The notes: generated by a model from the letters alone, not told the origin. A stretch of DNA of 64,000 nucleotides from Synechococcus sp. ATX 2A4 (GCF_024346375.1 NZ_JAGQCV010000009.1:62001-126000); one strand, 5' to 3'; shown: positions 27,252 to 37,254, counted from the first letter of the stretch. A program made the numbers and translations.

Positions 27252-28721
27252 ATGGCCTCGTTTCTCGCCACCTACACCACCAGCAAAGGGCAGAGCAAGG
27301 AGTTGCGCGTCAGTGCCGTGGACTTGGCAACTGCGCGCCGCGACCTCAGGAAGCGCGGCATTCTTCCCACCAACCTGCAGGCTGTCAGCAGTTCAGGCTC
27401 CTCTTCCACTTCCCGTGCATCGGCATCAGCGGCACCTGCAACGGCTCGATCAACACCGACAAACCGTTTCATTGCCACCTATCGCGGCAGGGATGGCAAG
27501 CCCAAGGACCTGAAACTGGCCGCAACCGATATGGCGGGGGTCCGCAGTGAACTGAGGCGCCGGGGCATCACCGCCACCAAGGTTGTTCAAGACCTTGGTG
27601 GTGCTACAGCGTCTGGAGGTGACAAACCCCAGGGTGGCAGCCTGCTGAGCAAGGAAATCAATCTGGGGCCGTTGCTTGAAAAATCGCCCGGCGTCAGGGA
27701 TAAAGCACTGTTTGCCAACAAACTTGCGGCCTTGGTGGATTCCGGAGTTCCGATCGTGCGCAGCCTGATTCTGCTCGCCAATCAGCAGAAGAATCCGGTT
27801 TTCAAGCGTTCCCTCAAGGCGATCAGCCTGGAGGTGAGCCAGGGCGAAACCATGGGCAGTGCGATGCGCAAATGGCCCAAGGTCTTCGATCGTTTGAGCA
27901 TCGCCTTGATTGAGGCCGGCGAGGTGGGGGGCGTGCTCGATGAATCCCTCAAGCGGTTATCCATGTTGCTTGAGCAGACCTCCAGGCTTCAGAACCAGAT
28001 CAAAGGGGCCTTGGGGTATCCAGTGGCGGTGTTGGTGATCGCTGTGGCTGTGTTCCTGGGCATGACCATCTTCCTGATCCCAACCTTTGCGGGAATCTTT
28101 GAGCAGCTTGGTGCTGATCTGCCGCCGTTCACTCAACTGATGGTGGACCTCAGCGCCCTGCTGCGTTCTCCCTTTTCCATCTACCTGACGGGAGCGATAA
28201 TTCTTATCGCAATCCTGTTCGGCAAGTATTACAAAACCCCAATCGGACGTCGGCAAGTGGATGCCGCCATCCTCAAGCTTCCTCTATTCGGGGATCTGAT
28301 TCAGAAAACATCCACGGCACAATTCTGCCGCACCTTCAGCTCTCTCAGCCGTGCCGGTGTTCCGATTTTGCAAGCACTGGAAATCGTGCGAGATACAGTA
28401 GGAAACAGCGTTCTCTCTGATGCAATTGACAATTGCCGGGGCGAACTTCAGAACGGCGTGCTTCTGAGCGTTGCCCTCTCTCGCAAGCGCGTTTTTCCCG
28501 AAATGATGTTAAGCATGCTGGTGGTGGGCGAAGAAACAGGGGAGATGGATTCCATGCTCTCGAAGGTGGCCGACTTCTACGAAGATGAGGTTACGGCGGC
28601 GGTCAAGGCGCTCACCTCCTTGCTTGAGCCGATCATGATCGTGATCGTTGGCATTATTGTGGCCTCCATTCTACTGGCCATGTATCTGCCAATGTTCTCC
28701 GTCTTTGAAAAGATCAGATAG
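27252..28721 (+). CDS. pilC: Type IV pilus inner-membrane platform protein PilC
   Basis: Platform that the PilB and PilT motors turn. 489 residues: two T2SF domains (about 150-275 and 355-480) with membrane spans such as AVLVIAVAVFLGMTIFLIPTF and the C-terminal IMIVIVGIIVASILLAMYLP. The N-terminal cytoplasmic region is duplicated: FLATYTTSKGQSKELRV (residues 4-43 block) and FIATYRGRDGKPKDLKL (73-112 block) share the same layout ending in L-R-K/R-R-G-I. They are separated by a Ser/Ala-rich linker. Most PilC proteins carry one such block. The stop is followed by a 275-bp convergent gap. Confidence 0.95.
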   Translation: MASFLATYTTSKGQSKELRVSAVDLATARRDLRKRGILPTNLQAVSSSGSSSTSRASASAAPATARSTPTNRFIATYRGRDGKPKDLKLAATDMAGVRSELRRRGITATKVVQDLGGATASGGDKPQGGSLLSKEINLGPLLEKSPGVRDKALFANKLAALVDSGVPIVRSLILLANQQKNPVFKRSLKAISLEVSQGETMGSAMRKWPKVFDRLSIALIEAGEVGGVLDESLKRLSMLLEQTSRLQNQIKGALGYPVAVLVIAVAVFLGMTIFLIPTFAGIFEQLGADLPPFTQLMVDLSALLRSPFSIYLTGAIILIAILFGKYYKTPIGRRQVDAAILKLPLFGDLIQKTSTAQFCRTFSSLSRAGVPILQALEIVRDTVGNSVLSDAIDNCRGELQNGVLLSVALSRKRVFPEMMLSMLVVGEETGEMDSMLSKVADFYEDEVTAAVKALTSLLEPIMIVIVGIIVASILLAMYLPMFSVFEKIR

Positions 28722-28996
28722 GTCCTTGCCTTAATAGACAATGACTCAGCCAAATCCTGGCTCAATCAGATTCATCTTCAACCATGCTATTGCGTGAAAA
28801 ACCACATGCCTCGCACAAAGGCAATCTGTTGCACAAATCTCTTCAAGATGAAATAGTCCTCTGGTCTCTATCGTTGTGATTCGATCATTGCTGCTCACCG
28901 ATTATCTTGATAAACACTGTTCTCGGGAGCGTTGAATGATCAGCGCTCCTTTTCAGTAACCAGATCAATGTCAGCGTTCCTTTGGCTGACCTCAGC
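28722..28996. other. A/T-rich gap between convergent pilC and the flavoprotein gene
   Basis: No gene found. AGCCA/TGGCT (about 28749-28763) can form a short hairpin after pilC. A near-repeat of TCAGCG(C/T)TCCTTT occurs twice near the right end (about 28940-28982). These may be termination signals for the two convergent transcripts, but neither has a clear U tract. Confidence 0.4.
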
Positions 28997-30262
28997 TCAG
29001 TTCGCCGCTGCTGGCTGTTTTGCCTGCTGAGCGATCGCCTGTCCCGCCAGCCAGCCGGAGGTCCAGCAGTGCTGAAAGTTGAAGCCGCCGGTGACCCCAT
29101 CGATATCCAGCAGTTCACCGGCCAGGAACAGGCCCGGCTGCTTCCTGCTCTCCATCGTGGCCAGGTTCACCTCGCCCAGGGCCACACCGCCGGCAGTGAC
29201 GAACTCTTCGCCAAACGGACCCCGGCCGCGGACCGCATACCGGCTGGCCCGCAATCCCTCCAGCACCCGGCGCTGGTCGGCCTTGCCGAAATCGGCCCAG
29301 CGCTTCTGTCCATCCACCCCATGCCGCTCGAGCAGATGCAACCACAGACGCCGGCTCAGCTCCGGCCAGGGCCGGCAGGCCGCCAGCTGGCGACGGGGCT
29401 GCTCCTGGCGGCAGGCGGCCAGCAGCGCTTCCACATCAGCGGCGGAGCGGCCCCCACACCAGTTCACCTTCAAGCTGGCCTGATAGCGGTGGTCTTTGAG
29501 GGCACGGGCCGCGAAGGCGGTGAGGCGCAGGGTGGCGGGACCGCTGAGCCCCCAGTGGGTGAGCAGCACGATGCCGCTCTGGCGGAAGCGTTCCCCTGCC
29601 GGTAGCTCCAGGTCCAGGTCCACCGGCTCCATCACCACGCCACTGAGCGCTGTCAGGGGATTGGCCTCCAGCGCGAGGGTGAACAGCGAGGGCACCGGCG
29701 GCACCAGTTGATGGCCAAGCCCGGCGGCCAGCTGCCGCCCGCTGGGGTGGCCACCGGTGGCCAGCAGCAACCGCTGGCACTCGAGCGGTTGCTCGCGGTG
29801 GCGCACCTGCAGTGCAAAGCCGCCCGCCGCTGAAGCCGCTGCCCCCCGCAGTGCGGCCCCGCGCCAGACGGTGACACCGGCGGCCGCCGCAGCGGCCTCC
29901 AGGGTTTTGACCACGGAACTGGAGCGGTTGCTGCGCGGAAACAGCCGGCCGTCGGGCTCCTCCACCAGCTCAAGGCCATGGCCGGCGAACCAGCGCAGCG
30001 TGTCGCCGGTGGCGAAGCGGCTGAAGGGCCCCAGCAATGCCCGCGCCCCGCGGGGGTAGTGGCCCACCAGGGCACGCGGATCCCAGCAGGCATGGGTGAC
30101 ATTGCAGCGGCCGCCGCCGCTGATCAGCACCTTGCCAAGAGGTTGGTCGGTGGCCTCCAGCAGCAGCACCCCGGCCAGTCCGGCCTCCGCCGCCGTGATC
30201 GCCGCCATGTAGCCGGCCGGGCCACCACCGGCCACCACCAGGGGGCACTCAGAAGGCAGCAT
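28997..30262 (-). CDS. HI0933-like flavoprotein (NAD(P)/FAD-dependent oxidoreductase)
   Basis: 421 residues of the BaiN/HI0933 family, related to aminoacetone oxidase-like proteins; reaction unknown. The FAD loop is VAGGGPAGYMAAITAAEAG, followed by KVLISGGGRCNVTHACWDP, a family signature. Later come LLATGGHPSG, THWGLSGPATLRL and the C-terminal FLAGELLDIDGVTGGFNFQH, where the Gly-rich stretch closes the FAD site. The start is ATG 30262; the longer open frame to 30997 is antisense to dusA and not real. The start lies 6 bp from the divergent dusA start. Confidence 0.9.
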   Translation of the reverse strand: MLPSECPLVVAGGGPAGYMAAITAAEAGLAGVLLLEATDQPLGKVLISGGGRCNVTHACWDPRALVGHYPRGARALLGPFSRFATGDTLRWFAGHGLELVEEPDGRLFPRSNRSSSVVKTLEAAAAAAGVTVWRGAALRGAAASAAGGFALQVRHREQPLECQRLLLATGGHPSGRQLAAGLGHQLVPPVPSLFTLALEANPLTALSGVVMEPVDLDLELPAGERFRQSGIVLLTHWGLSGPATLRLTAFAARALKDHRYQASLKVNWCGGRSAADVEALLAACRQEQPRRQLAACRPWPELSRRLWLHLLERHGVDGQKRWADFGKADQRRVLEGLRASRYAVRGRGPFGEEFVTAGGVALGEVNLATMESRKQPGLFLAGELLDIDGVTGGFNFQHCWTSGWLAGQAIAQQAKQPAAAN

Positions 30263-30268
30263 GGGGAG

Positions 30269-31279
30269 ATGGCAGAGGGTGAGTTGCAGGTGGGGCGGAA
30301 ACTGCCCGCGCACCGGTTCAGTGTGGCGCCGATGATGGACTGCACCGACCGGCACTTCCGGGTGCTGATGCGGCAGATCACCCGCCGCAGCCTGCTCTAC
30401 ACCGAGATGGTGGTGGCTCAGGCGCTCCACCACGGCCGGCGGGAGCGGTTGCTGGATTTCGACCCCAGCGAAAAGCCTCTGGCTCTGCAGGTGGGCGGGG
30501 ATGACCCTGCGCTGCTGGCGGAGGCCGCCGACCTGGCCGCCGCCTGGGGCTACGACGAGATCAACCTGAACGTGGGCTGCCCCAGCGAGAAGGTGCAGAA
30601 GGGCCGCTTCGGGGCGTGTCTGATGGCGGATCCAGAGCAGGTGGCCCGCTGCGTGGAGGCGATGGCTGCGGCCAGCCCCTTGCCGGTCACGGTGAAGCAC
30701 CGGATCGGCATCGATGAGCGCGACAGTTACGCGGAACTGCTGGCGTTCGTGGAGCGGGTGGCCGGCGCAGGCGCCGCCCGCTTTTCCGTGCATGCCCGGA
30801 AAGCCTGGCTCACGGGGCTCGACCCGAAGCAGAACCGCACGGTGCCACCCCTGCGCTATGACCGGGTGCACCGGCTCAAGCAGGAACGGCCTGACCTGAC
30901 GATCGAGCTCAATGGAGGGCTGCAGGATCTTGAGGCCTGCCGGCCCCACCTCCAGCACCTCGATGGCGTGATGGTGGGGCGAGCGGCCTACGAGCATCCG
31001 CTGCGCTGGAACCGCGTCGACGCTGACTTGTTCGCCAGCAGCGCCACACCGATCGCCACGCCCTCAAGCGTGGTGTGCGGACTCGTTCCCTATGCGGAGC
31101 AGTGGTGCGCCAGCGGCGGCCGGTTGTGGCCGATCGCGCGGCACCTGGTGCACCTGGTGGAGAGCGTTCCGGGAGCACGGCACTGGCGCCGGCGCCTTGG
31201 GGAAGCCGCCGGCAAGGCCACTGCCGGAGCCGAGGTGCTGGAGCAGGCCTGCCGTGAACTGGAGGAGCAGGGGCTCTGA
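30269..31279 (+). CDS. dusA: tRNA-dihydrouridine synthase A
   Basis: FMN enzyme reducing uridine in the tRNA D loop. 336 residues: FSVAPMMDCTDRHFR, then NLNVGCPSEKVQKGRFGACLM with the catalytic Cys about 104. VTVKHRIGIDERDSY contains substrate/FMN contacts, followed by VHARKAWLTGLDPKQNRTVPPL, diagnostic of the DusA subfamily. ATG 30269 gives a short leader before the barrel. Divergent from the flavoprotein gene across 6 bp, so promoters must overlap coding sequence. Confidence 0.95.
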   Translation: MAEGELQVGRKLPAHRFSVAPMMDCTDRHFRVLMRQITRRSLLYTEMVVAQALHHGRRERLLDFDPSEKPLALQVGGDDPALLAEAADLAAAWGYDEINLNVGCPSEKVQKGRFGACLMADPEQVARCVEAMAAASPLPVTVKHRIGIDERDSYAELLAFVERVAGAGAARFSVHARKAWLTGLDPKQNRTVPPLRYDRVHRLKQERPDLTIELNGGLQDLEACRPHLQHLDGVMVGRAAYEHPLRWNRVDADLFASSATPIATPSSVVCGLVPYAEQWCASGGRLWPIARHLVHLVESVPGARHWRRRLGEAAGKATAGAEVLEQACRELEEQGL

Positions 31280-31327
31280 GGGTTCCGGTTTCAGGCGAGG
31301 CGGTACCTCAGACGCAACGTTTTCAGG

Positions 31328-31373
31328 CGCTGCGGTTCAGGCCTTGCCGTTCCAGGCCTTGCGGTTCCAGGCG
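31328..31373. repeat. Imperfect 15-bp tandem repeat between dusA and the RRM gene
   Basis: Units TTGCCGTTCCAGGCC (31344-31358) and TTGCGGTTCCAGGCG (31359-31373) follow a related partial unit (CTGCGGTTCAGGCC, from 31330). Two further weaker GGTTCC/TTTCAGGC echoes lie just upstream. Non-coding, in the convergent gap after dusA. Confidence 0.8.
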
Positions 31374-31413
31374 CTGCTAGCTCGCACTGGGGCTCAAGGC
31401 AGAACGCGTGGGC

Positions 31414-31848
31414 TTACTGGAAGCGACTGCGATCTTCCCAGCCACGGCTGCCACGCTCCGAACTGCCACGCTCCGAACCGCCTTGGTCTGAGCTGCCGCG
31501 ATCGGAGGACCCCCGACCAGAGCCGCCCCCCCGATCGCCATAGCCTCCACCCCCTCCGTAGCCGCCACCACCGGCATAGCCGCCACTGCGGCGCGGCCCA
31601 CCGCTGCCCCGGGGCTCGGCCTTGTTGATGCGCAACGGGCGGCCCATGAGCTCCACGGTCTGCAGGCCGTCGATGGCCTTGCTTTCCGTGGCCTCATCGG
31701 CCATCTCCACAAAGGCAAAGCCGCGTTTACGTCCTGTGTCCCGCTCAAGGGGGAGGGAACAACTCACGACTTCGCCGAAAGGCGCAAACAATTCAGCCAC
31801 ATCTTCCTGCTCAGCGCGGAAGGGGAGGTTGCCGACGAAAATGCTCAC
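31414..31848 (-). CDS. RRM-type RNA-binding protein, Gly/Ser/Arg-rich tail
   Basis: 144 residues. One RNA recognition motif with RNP2 IFVGNL (3-8) and RNP1 RGFAFVEM (42-49), aromatic residues in place for RNA stacking. It is followed by a Gly-rich segment and a tail of short SDRG/SERG repeats ending DRSRFQ. This is the layout of cyanobacterial Rbp proteins, several of which are induced by cold. The tail repeats may vary in number between strains. A separate transcript is likely, because more than 100 bp separate it from argH. Confidence 0.93.
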   Translation of the reverse strand: MSIFVGNLPFRAEQEDVAELFAPFGEVVSCSLPLERDTGRKRGFAFVEMADEATESKAIDGLQTVELMGRPLRINKAEPRGSGGPRRSGGYAGGGGYGGGGGYGDRGGGSGRGSSDRGSSDQGGSERGSSERGSRGWEDRSRFQ

Positions 31849-31963
31849 TGACCGAAGAAACCGATTGGACCGAGAAGTGGGGCCTTGATGGCGTCAACCT
31901 CGAAGGCCTCGGAAAGAACCCATCGGAGCTGACACTCCAACCCTAGGCCCGCCATTCTCTGCT

Positions 31964-33412
31964 TCAGGGGTTTTTCGCTGGAATCTGATCCAGCCGCTGG
32001 CGCATTAGGGCAAGTTGTTCACGCACCCGATCGAAGCCCGTTCCTCCTTCGCTGCGGCGCGCTCGCACCACCTGCCGAGGTTCGATGGCGGCATACACAT
32101 CCGCCTCAAAGGCGGGATGCAACGCCTGCCAGCGCTCAAGCGGCAGCTCACGCAGCAGCAGGCCTTCAGCCAGGCAGCGCTTCACCAACCCCCCTACCAG
32201 TTGGTAAGCCTCGCGGAAGGGAACATCGCGGGCCACCAGATAGTCGGCCACATCGGTGGCGTTGGAGAAATCGGCGGCCACCGCCTGCTCCAGGCGCTCC
32301 GGACGAAACCGGATGCCTTCCTCCAGCAGGATCGCCATCGCCTCCAGGCAGTCTTCGGTGGTGCGCACCACATCGAAGAGCGCTTCCTTGTCTTCCTGAA
32401 AGTCTTTGTTGTAGGCCAGGGGCAATCCTTTGATCATCGTGAGCAGGGCCTGGAGATGGCCGAACACGCGGCCCGCCTTGCCCCGCACCAGTTCCGGTAC
32501 ATCCGGATTCTTCTTCTGGGGCATCAGGCTGCTGCCGGTGGCACATCGGTCGGTGAGGGCCACGAAGCCGAATTCCTCACTGGCCCAGAGAATCACCTCC
32601 TCCGCCAGGCGGCTGAGGTGGGCCAGGATCAAGCTGGCCGCCGCACTGAATTCCACGGCGAAGTCGCGGTCACTGACGGCATCGAGGCTGTTGGCATAGA
32701 TCGCCTCGAAACCCAGCTCGGCAGCCGTCTGGCGGCGATCGATCGGCACGGGGGTGCCCGCCAGGGCCGCTGCCCCGAGCGGGCAGATGTTCACCCGCCG
32801 CCGCACATCTCCCAGACGTTGCCGGTCACGCGCCGCCATCTCCACGTAGGCGAGCAGATGGTGAGCGAGGGAGAGCGGCTGGGCCCGCTGCAGGTGGGTG
32901 TAGCCCGGAATGAGCGTGTCAACGTGCTGCTCCGCCTGGGCCAGCAACGCGTGCTGGAACCGCAGCAGGGCCCCATCGAGCCCGTCGATCTTTTGCCGCA
33001 ACCAGAGCCGCAGATCGGTGCCCACCTGATCGTTGCGGCTGCGGCCGGTGTGCAGCTTCTTGCCGAGCGGACCAATCAGGGCGATCAGCCGGTGCTCCAC
33101 GGCGAAGTGCACATCCTCTGCCTCCAGGCCGGGATTGAAGCTGCCAGCCGCTGCTTCCGCCCGCACCAGCTCCAACCCCTCGATCAACCGCTTCGCCTCC
33201 GCCGTGGTGATCACGCCGCAGTTGCCGAGCATGCGGGCATGGGCCACCGAACCATCCAGGTCCTGAGGCAGCAGGGCGATATCAAAGCCGATCGAAGCGT
33301 TGAAGCGCTCGATCGCCGGATGCAGTCCCTCCTCGAAGCGAGCGCTCCAGCTGCCGTCGCCGCCGCTGGACACCCCTCGGCCGCTCGCTGAAGGGGAAGA
33401 CTCTGTGGCCAT
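31964..33412 (-). CDS. argH: Argininosuccinate lyase
   Basis: Final step of arginine synthesis: argininosuccinate to arginine plus fumarate. 482 residues of the fumarase/aspartase superfamily. Motifs: [45 protein letters not shown], and the flexible active-site signature [16 protein letters not shown], whose Ser is the catalytic residue. ATG 33412 gives a short Ser/Gly-rich leader; a start at 33448 is also open. The phosphatase gene ends 52 bp upstream on the same strand. Confidence 0.97.
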   Translation of the reverse strand: MATESSPSASGRGVSSGGDGSWSARFEEGLHPAIERFNASIGFDIALLPQDLDGSVAHARMLGNCGVITTAEAKRLIEGLELVRAEAAAGSFNPGLEAEDVHFAVEHRLIALIGPLGKKLHTGRSRNDQVGTDLRLWLRQKIDGLDGALLRFQHALLAQAEQHVDTLIPGYTHLQRAQPLSLAHHLLAYVEMAARDRQRLGDVRRRVNICPLGAAALAGTPVPIDRRQTAAELGFEAIYANSLDAVSDRDFAVEFSAAASLILAHLSRLAEEVILWASEEFGFVALTDRCATGSSLMPQKKNPDVPELVRGKAGRVFGHLQALLTMIKGLPLAYNKDFQEDKEALFDVVRTTEDCLEAMAILLEEGIRFRPERLEQAVAADFSNATDVADYLVARDVPFREAYQLVGGLVKRCLAEGLLLRELPLERWQALHPAFEADVYAAIEPRQVVRARRSEGGTGFDRVREQLALMRQRLDQIPAKNP

Positions 33413-33464
33413 GTCCGCCGAGATGTGTCGTCTGGCAAAGCTTTGCACCCGGCGGCCGGGGGCT

Positions 33465-34868
33465 TCAGCCGGATAGCGCTGGCAGCATCACCGCATCGCG
33501 CACCTTCAGCACCACCATCGAGGCGTCGTCCTGAAGCTGGCGATCGGAGCCCACGAAACGATCCAGGCGGGTGAACAGCTGATCGAGAATCCCCTGCGCC
33601 CCCAGCCCAGAGCGGCAGGAGCGATCAAAGGCTCGCATCAGCCGGGTTTCATCGAAGCGCTCATTGCCGACCCCGGCGGCCTCGGTGACGCCATCGGTGT
33701 AATACAGCAGCACGTCGCCCGGCTCCAACACCAGGCGCTCGCAGCCGTATTCGGCCTCGGGCTGCAGGCCGATCAGCAGGCCAGGGGCATCGAGGCGTTC
33801 GAGCGTGTGGGCCTGGCGGCGCCAGATCAGCGGCGGGTTGTGCGCCGCATTGGCAAAGCGCAGCACGCGGGTGCGGGGGTCGTAGTCGGAATAGAAGAGC
33901 GTCACGAACCGGTGCGAATGGGCCAGGTCTTCCTGCGCCAGCTGGTTGAGATCACGCAGGATCCGATCCGGCGCATGGCCGCTCAGCACTTCCGCCCGCA
34001 GCATGCCCCTGAGCAACGTCATCAGCAGGCCAGCGGGAATCCCCTTGCCCATCACATCGCCCATCACCAGCGCCCAGCGCTCGGTTTCGCGGCGCCGTCC
34101 CACCAGCTCGGGGCGGGTGGGAATGAAGTCGTAGTAGTCACCGCCGACGCGGAAGGCTGGCCGGCAGCGGGCCGCCAGATCCACCCCTTCAATCACGGGG
34201 CACTGATCGGGCAACAGCTGGGACTGGATCTCGGCGCCGGTGCTGAGCTGGCGATCAAGCCGCTCATGCAGGCGCATGTCCTCCTGCAGCACCTCGTTTT
34301 CGATCGCGACGCCGGTGAGATCAGCCACCAGCTGCACATGGCGCCGGTGCACATCGCTCCAGCTGGGCCCATCGCCCTGGCTGGAGCCGAACACATAAAG
34401 CCTGCCGCGCTGATGGTTGCGGGCCACCACCGAGGTGCCGAACATCGGCACCTGGCCCAGCAGGCGGCGCATCTCCAGATCCAGCTGGGCCACCACCGCG
34501 TCGTCGCCGGCGCCGGCGGCCAGATCCTGATCACTGAGCCCGGCCAGATGGCTCACCAGGTGGCGGCAGCGCTCCGGTGGCGAGGCATGCAGCTGCTCGC
34601 GCCAGAGGCGGCCATCGGCGTGAAACACCACCAACAGGCTGCCCTGCGCCTCCACCAGCCGGGAGCAGACCAGGGGCACCAGCTCCAGAAAGCGGTTGAA
34701 ATTGGTGAAGCTGCGCAGGGCAAAGGCCAGGGACGCCAGCAGCTCCTGGTTGCGCCGCTGCTCCCTGCTGAGGCTGTCGAGCAGTTGCCTCAGCGAGGCG
34801 GAAGCCGACAGGGTGCCATGGGCCCGCGGAGGGGGCGGAGGCACACGGGGGGGCGGCGTACTGCTCAC
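33465..34868 (-). CDS. PP2C (SpoIIE/RsbU-type) serine phosphatase with GAF-like sensor
   Basis: 467 residues. A Pro-rich N-terminus and coiled helix (about 20-55) are followed by a GAF-like domain (about 55-200: [20 protein letters not shown] and later [15 protein letters not shown]). The PP2C-type phosphatase domain shows [10 protein letters not shown] (metal-binding Asp), [26 protein letters not shown] and [10 protein letters not shown]. Such proteins dephosphorylate anti-sigma antagonists or other partners in stress signalling. No anti-sigma or STAS gene is adjacent, so the target is unknown. 145 bp separate it from ftsY. Confidence 0.92.
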   Translation of the reverse strand: MSSTPPPRVPPPPPRAHGTLSASASLRQLLDSLSREQRRNQELLASLAFALRSFTNFNRFLELVPLVCSRLVEAQGSLLVVFHADGRLWREQLHASPPERCRHLVSHLAGLSDQDLAAGAGDDAVVAQLDLEMRRLLGQVPMFGTSVVARNHQRGRLYVFGSSQGDGPSWSDVHRRHVQLVADLTGVAIENEVLQEDMRLHERLDRQLSTGAEIQSQLLPDQCPVIEGVDLAARCRPAFRVGGDYYDFIPTRPELVGRRRETERWALVMGDVMGKGIPAGLLMTLLRGMLRAEVLSGHAPDRILRDLNQLAQEDLAHSHRFVTLFYSDYDPRTRVLRFANAAHNPPLIWRRQAHTLERLDAPGLLIGLQPEAEYGCERLVLEPGDVLLYYTDGVTEAAGVGNERFDETRLMRAFDRSCRSGLGAQGILDQLFTRLDRFVGSDRQLQDDASMVVLKVRDAVMLPALSG

Positions 34869-35013
34869 GGGAGCGGCCGGGGGAGCGAAGAGTAGCAGTG
34901 GTGCGCGTTAATCGCTCAGTGAACGTGATGCCTCTAACCGGGTGGCTGGCGTCACCGGCTGAAGCAGCGAGCTGCCGCCCCCGGGCGGAGGGGCAGCCAC
35001 AGCCAGCCCCGGC

Positions 35014-36606
35014 TCAGACCGCCAGCAGCGCCTCGACGAACTCGAAGCTGTTGAAGGGTCTGAGGTCGCGGATGCCTTCGCCCGCACCCACGAAGCGGAT
35101 CGGCAAGCCGGCCTCGGAGGCCACTGCCAGGGCCACACCCCCGCGGGCACTGCCATCGAGCTTGGTGAGCACCACACCGGTGAGGCCGGCGGCGCTGGCG
35201 AAGGCCATGGCCTGGCGGAGGCCGTTCTGGCCCTGGCTGGCATCGAGCACAAGCAGCGATTCCACGCTGGCCTGGGGCGCCAGGCGATCGACGATGCGGC
35301 GCACCTTGCTGAGTTCCTCCATCAGGTTGTGCTTGGTCTGCAGGCGACCGGCGGTGTCAACCAGCACCAGCTCGGTGCCCTTGGCACTGGCGGCGCCGAT
35401 GGCATCGAACACCACCGCCGCCGGATCGGCGTTGGCGCTTGGGTTGGCGATCACTGCCACCCCGCTGCGTTCGCCCCACACCGTGACCTGCTGCACAGCC
35501 GCGGCACGGAAGGTGTCGGCCGCGGCAATCAGGCAGCTGTAGCCGCTGCGCACCGCCAGGTTGGCCAGCTTGCCGAGGGTGGTGGTCTTGCCGACGCCGT
35601 TCACCCCCACCAGCAGCCACACGTTCAGGCGATCGCGTTGTGGGGCCAGCAGCGCCGTGCCGCTGGCCAGGATCGGCGCCTCCAGCACCCCACGCAGCTG
35701 CTCCTTGAGAAACCGCAATCCTTCGCCCGGATCGACCACCTCCTCGTTGAGGCGCTGCCGCAGCGCTTCGAGCACCTGGTCGGTGGCCTTCACCCCCACA
35801 TCGGCGCGGAGCAGCAGGGTTTCGAGCTGCTCAAGCACCTCCGGGGTGAGCGGATCATCCCCGAGGGTTTCCAGCATCTGGCTGACAAAGCCCTGGCGGG
35901 TCTTCTCCAGACCGCGCCGCAGCCGGCCCAGCCAGTCGATCTCCTCCAGCGACACCTGATCGGCGCGCACCCCCTGGGCCGCCAGCACCTCCACCGACCA
36001 GGTGAAGGCGTCATCGAACGCTCCCAGCTGGGGAGCGGCGGTGTCGGCAGTGGTAGTGGCGGTGGCAGTGGCTGGTGCGGCAGGGGAGACGGAGCCTGGT
36101 GCGCTCTCCGGCTCCGGCCGTTCCAGCAACTCCTGCTGGCGCTCACGCCGCTGGGCCGCGGCCTGCTCCAGCAGCGACAGCTCCGCTGCCGGCTGCGGCG
36201 GCGCGGCAACCGGGGCGGGGGCCGGTTCGACGGCTGGGGCGGTGGTTGGGGCGGTGACGCCTTTGGGCTCCACTGGAGCTTGGGGCTTGGTGTCAGCTTG
36301 AGGCTCAGGCGACGCCGTTACTGCTGCTTCGGAATCGGGGGTGGGCGCTTGCAAGGCCTGAGCGGCATCCTGCTGGGCCTTCAGCCGCGCATAGGCCTCG
36401 CGCGCCCAGGCCAGAGCGTCCTGGTCGATGGCTCCAGCGGCAGGGGCAGCCGCTTCGACCGGCGCAGACCCAGCCTCAGCAGCTGCAGCAGAACTCTCCC
36501 TGCTGCCGGGTTGCCCGGGGTCGGACGGCTCAACTTCGGGCGCGGCGGGAGCGGGAGCTGCCGCGGGCTGGGGTGCGGATTGGCGCCGAAACCAGTCGAA
36601 AACCAT
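35014..36606 (-). CDS. ftsY: Signal recognition particle receptor FtsY
   Basis: Docks SRP-ribosome complexes at the membrane for co-translational insertion. 530 residues: a long acidic Pro/Ala/Glu-rich A domain (about 1-215), then the N domain (FVSQMLETLGDDPLTPEVLE) and the G domain. The G domain shows GVNGVGKTTTLGKLA (G1), DTFRAAAVQQV (G2), DTAGRLQTKHNLMEEL (G3) and LTKLDGSARGG (G4). The extended A domain probably binds membrane. It is preceded by nusB with 7 bp between them. Confidence 0.97.
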   Translation of the reverse strand: MVFDWFRRQSAPQPAAAPAPAAPEVEPSDPGQPGSRESSAAAAEAGSAPVEAAAPAAGAIDQDALAWAREAYARLKAQQDAAQALQAPTPDSEAAVTASPEPQADTKPQAPVEPKGVTAPTTAPAVEPAPAPVAAPPQPAAELSLLEQAAAQRRERQQELLERPEPESAPGSVSPAAPATATATTTADTAAPQLGAFDDAFTWSVEVLAAQGVRADQVSLEEIDWLGRLRRGLEKTRQGFVSQMLETLGDDPLTPEVLEQLETLLLRADVGVKATDQVLEALRQRLNEEVVDPGEGLRFLKEQLRGVLEAPILASGTALLAPQRDRLNVWLLVGVNGVGKTTTLGKLANLAVRSGYSCLIAAADTFRAAAVQQVTVWGERSGVAVIANPSANADPAAVVFDAIGAASAKGTELVLVDTAGRLQTKHNLMEELSKVRRIVDRLAPQASVESLLVLDASQGQNGLRQAMAFASAAGLTGVVLTKLDGSARGGVALAVASEAGLPIRFVGAGEGIRDLRPFNSFEFVEALLAV

Positions 36607-36613
36607 GCCTGCC

Positions 36614-37228
36614 TCAGGGGGCCGCGGTGGTGAACCGCCGCAGAACGCCGTTGATCATCCGCCGTCCTTGCTCGTCGCTGTAGCGGTTGGCCAGATCGAC
36701 GGCCTCGTTGCAGGCCACGGCCGCCGGCGTGCCGAAGGTGTCGAGGTCGACCGCCGCCAGCCGCAGGATGTCGCGGTCGATGCGTGGCAGGCGCTTCAGC
36801 CGCCAGCCCTCCATCACCTCATCGAGACGGCGATCGAGGTCCTCGCGGTGATCGAGCACGGCCCGCGCCCGGTCCACCGCGCCGCGGCGCACATCTTCCT
36901 GGTCGGCCAGCATCAGCAGGCGCGGCAGTTCAAGGCCCGCCGACAGGCGGTTGATCGCCTGCTCGGCGTGGGCCAGACCGCGCTGCAGGTGATCGCGCAC
37001 CCGCACCACCTGATCGGCGGCATCCACCAGTTCGCTGTCGAGCAGTTGTTGCTGCGCCTGCTCCAGATCAACGGCGGCATTGTCGAGGGATTCCCGCACG
37101 CACTGGCTGAGGCTGGCGAGGGCCTGCTGCAACAGGCCTTCAAGCGAGAGGTCGGCGGCCGGAACCCGATCGCTCACCTGGCCCAGCATCAGCAAAGCCA
37201 GTTCTCTGGAAACGGAGCGACTCTGCAT
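36614..37228 (-). CDS. nusB: Transcription antitermination factor NusB
   Basis: Works with NusE(S10) and boxA in rRNA operon antitermination. 204 residues, longer than the about 140 of E. coli NusB because of an inserted helical region (about 35-120, DLEQAQQQLLDSELVDAADQ). The core matches: SRELALLMLGQ at the N-terminus, and LPRIDRDILRLAAVDLDTFG with VACNEAVDLANRYSDEQGRR near the C-terminus. Cyanobacterial NusB proteins commonly carry this insert. It lies 26 bp after the DUF502 gene and 7 bp before ftsY, suggesting one transcript. Confidence 0.95.
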   Translation of the reverse strand: MQSRSVSRELALLMLGQVSDRVPAADLSLEGLLQQALASLSQCVRESLDNAAVDLEQAQQQLLDSELVDAADQVVRVRDHLQRGLAHAEQAINRLSAGLELPRLLMLADQEDVRRGAVDRARAVLDHREDLDRRLDEVMEGWRLKRLPRIDRDILRLAAVDLDTFGTPAAVACNEAVDLANRYSDEQGRRMINGVLRRFTTAAP

Positions 37229-37254
37229 CGGATCGTCAGAAGGGGTGAGCCCCC

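Noticed and set aside
29978-30268. Upstream extension of the dusA frame
   Set aside because: It lies antisense to the flavoprotein gene and has no dusA similarity; the ATG at 30269 fits the family start.
34869-35013. GC-rich inverted repeat downstream of ftsY
   Set aside because: Only about six clean base pairs (GCTGCC/GGCAGC) and no U tract, too weak to call a terminator.
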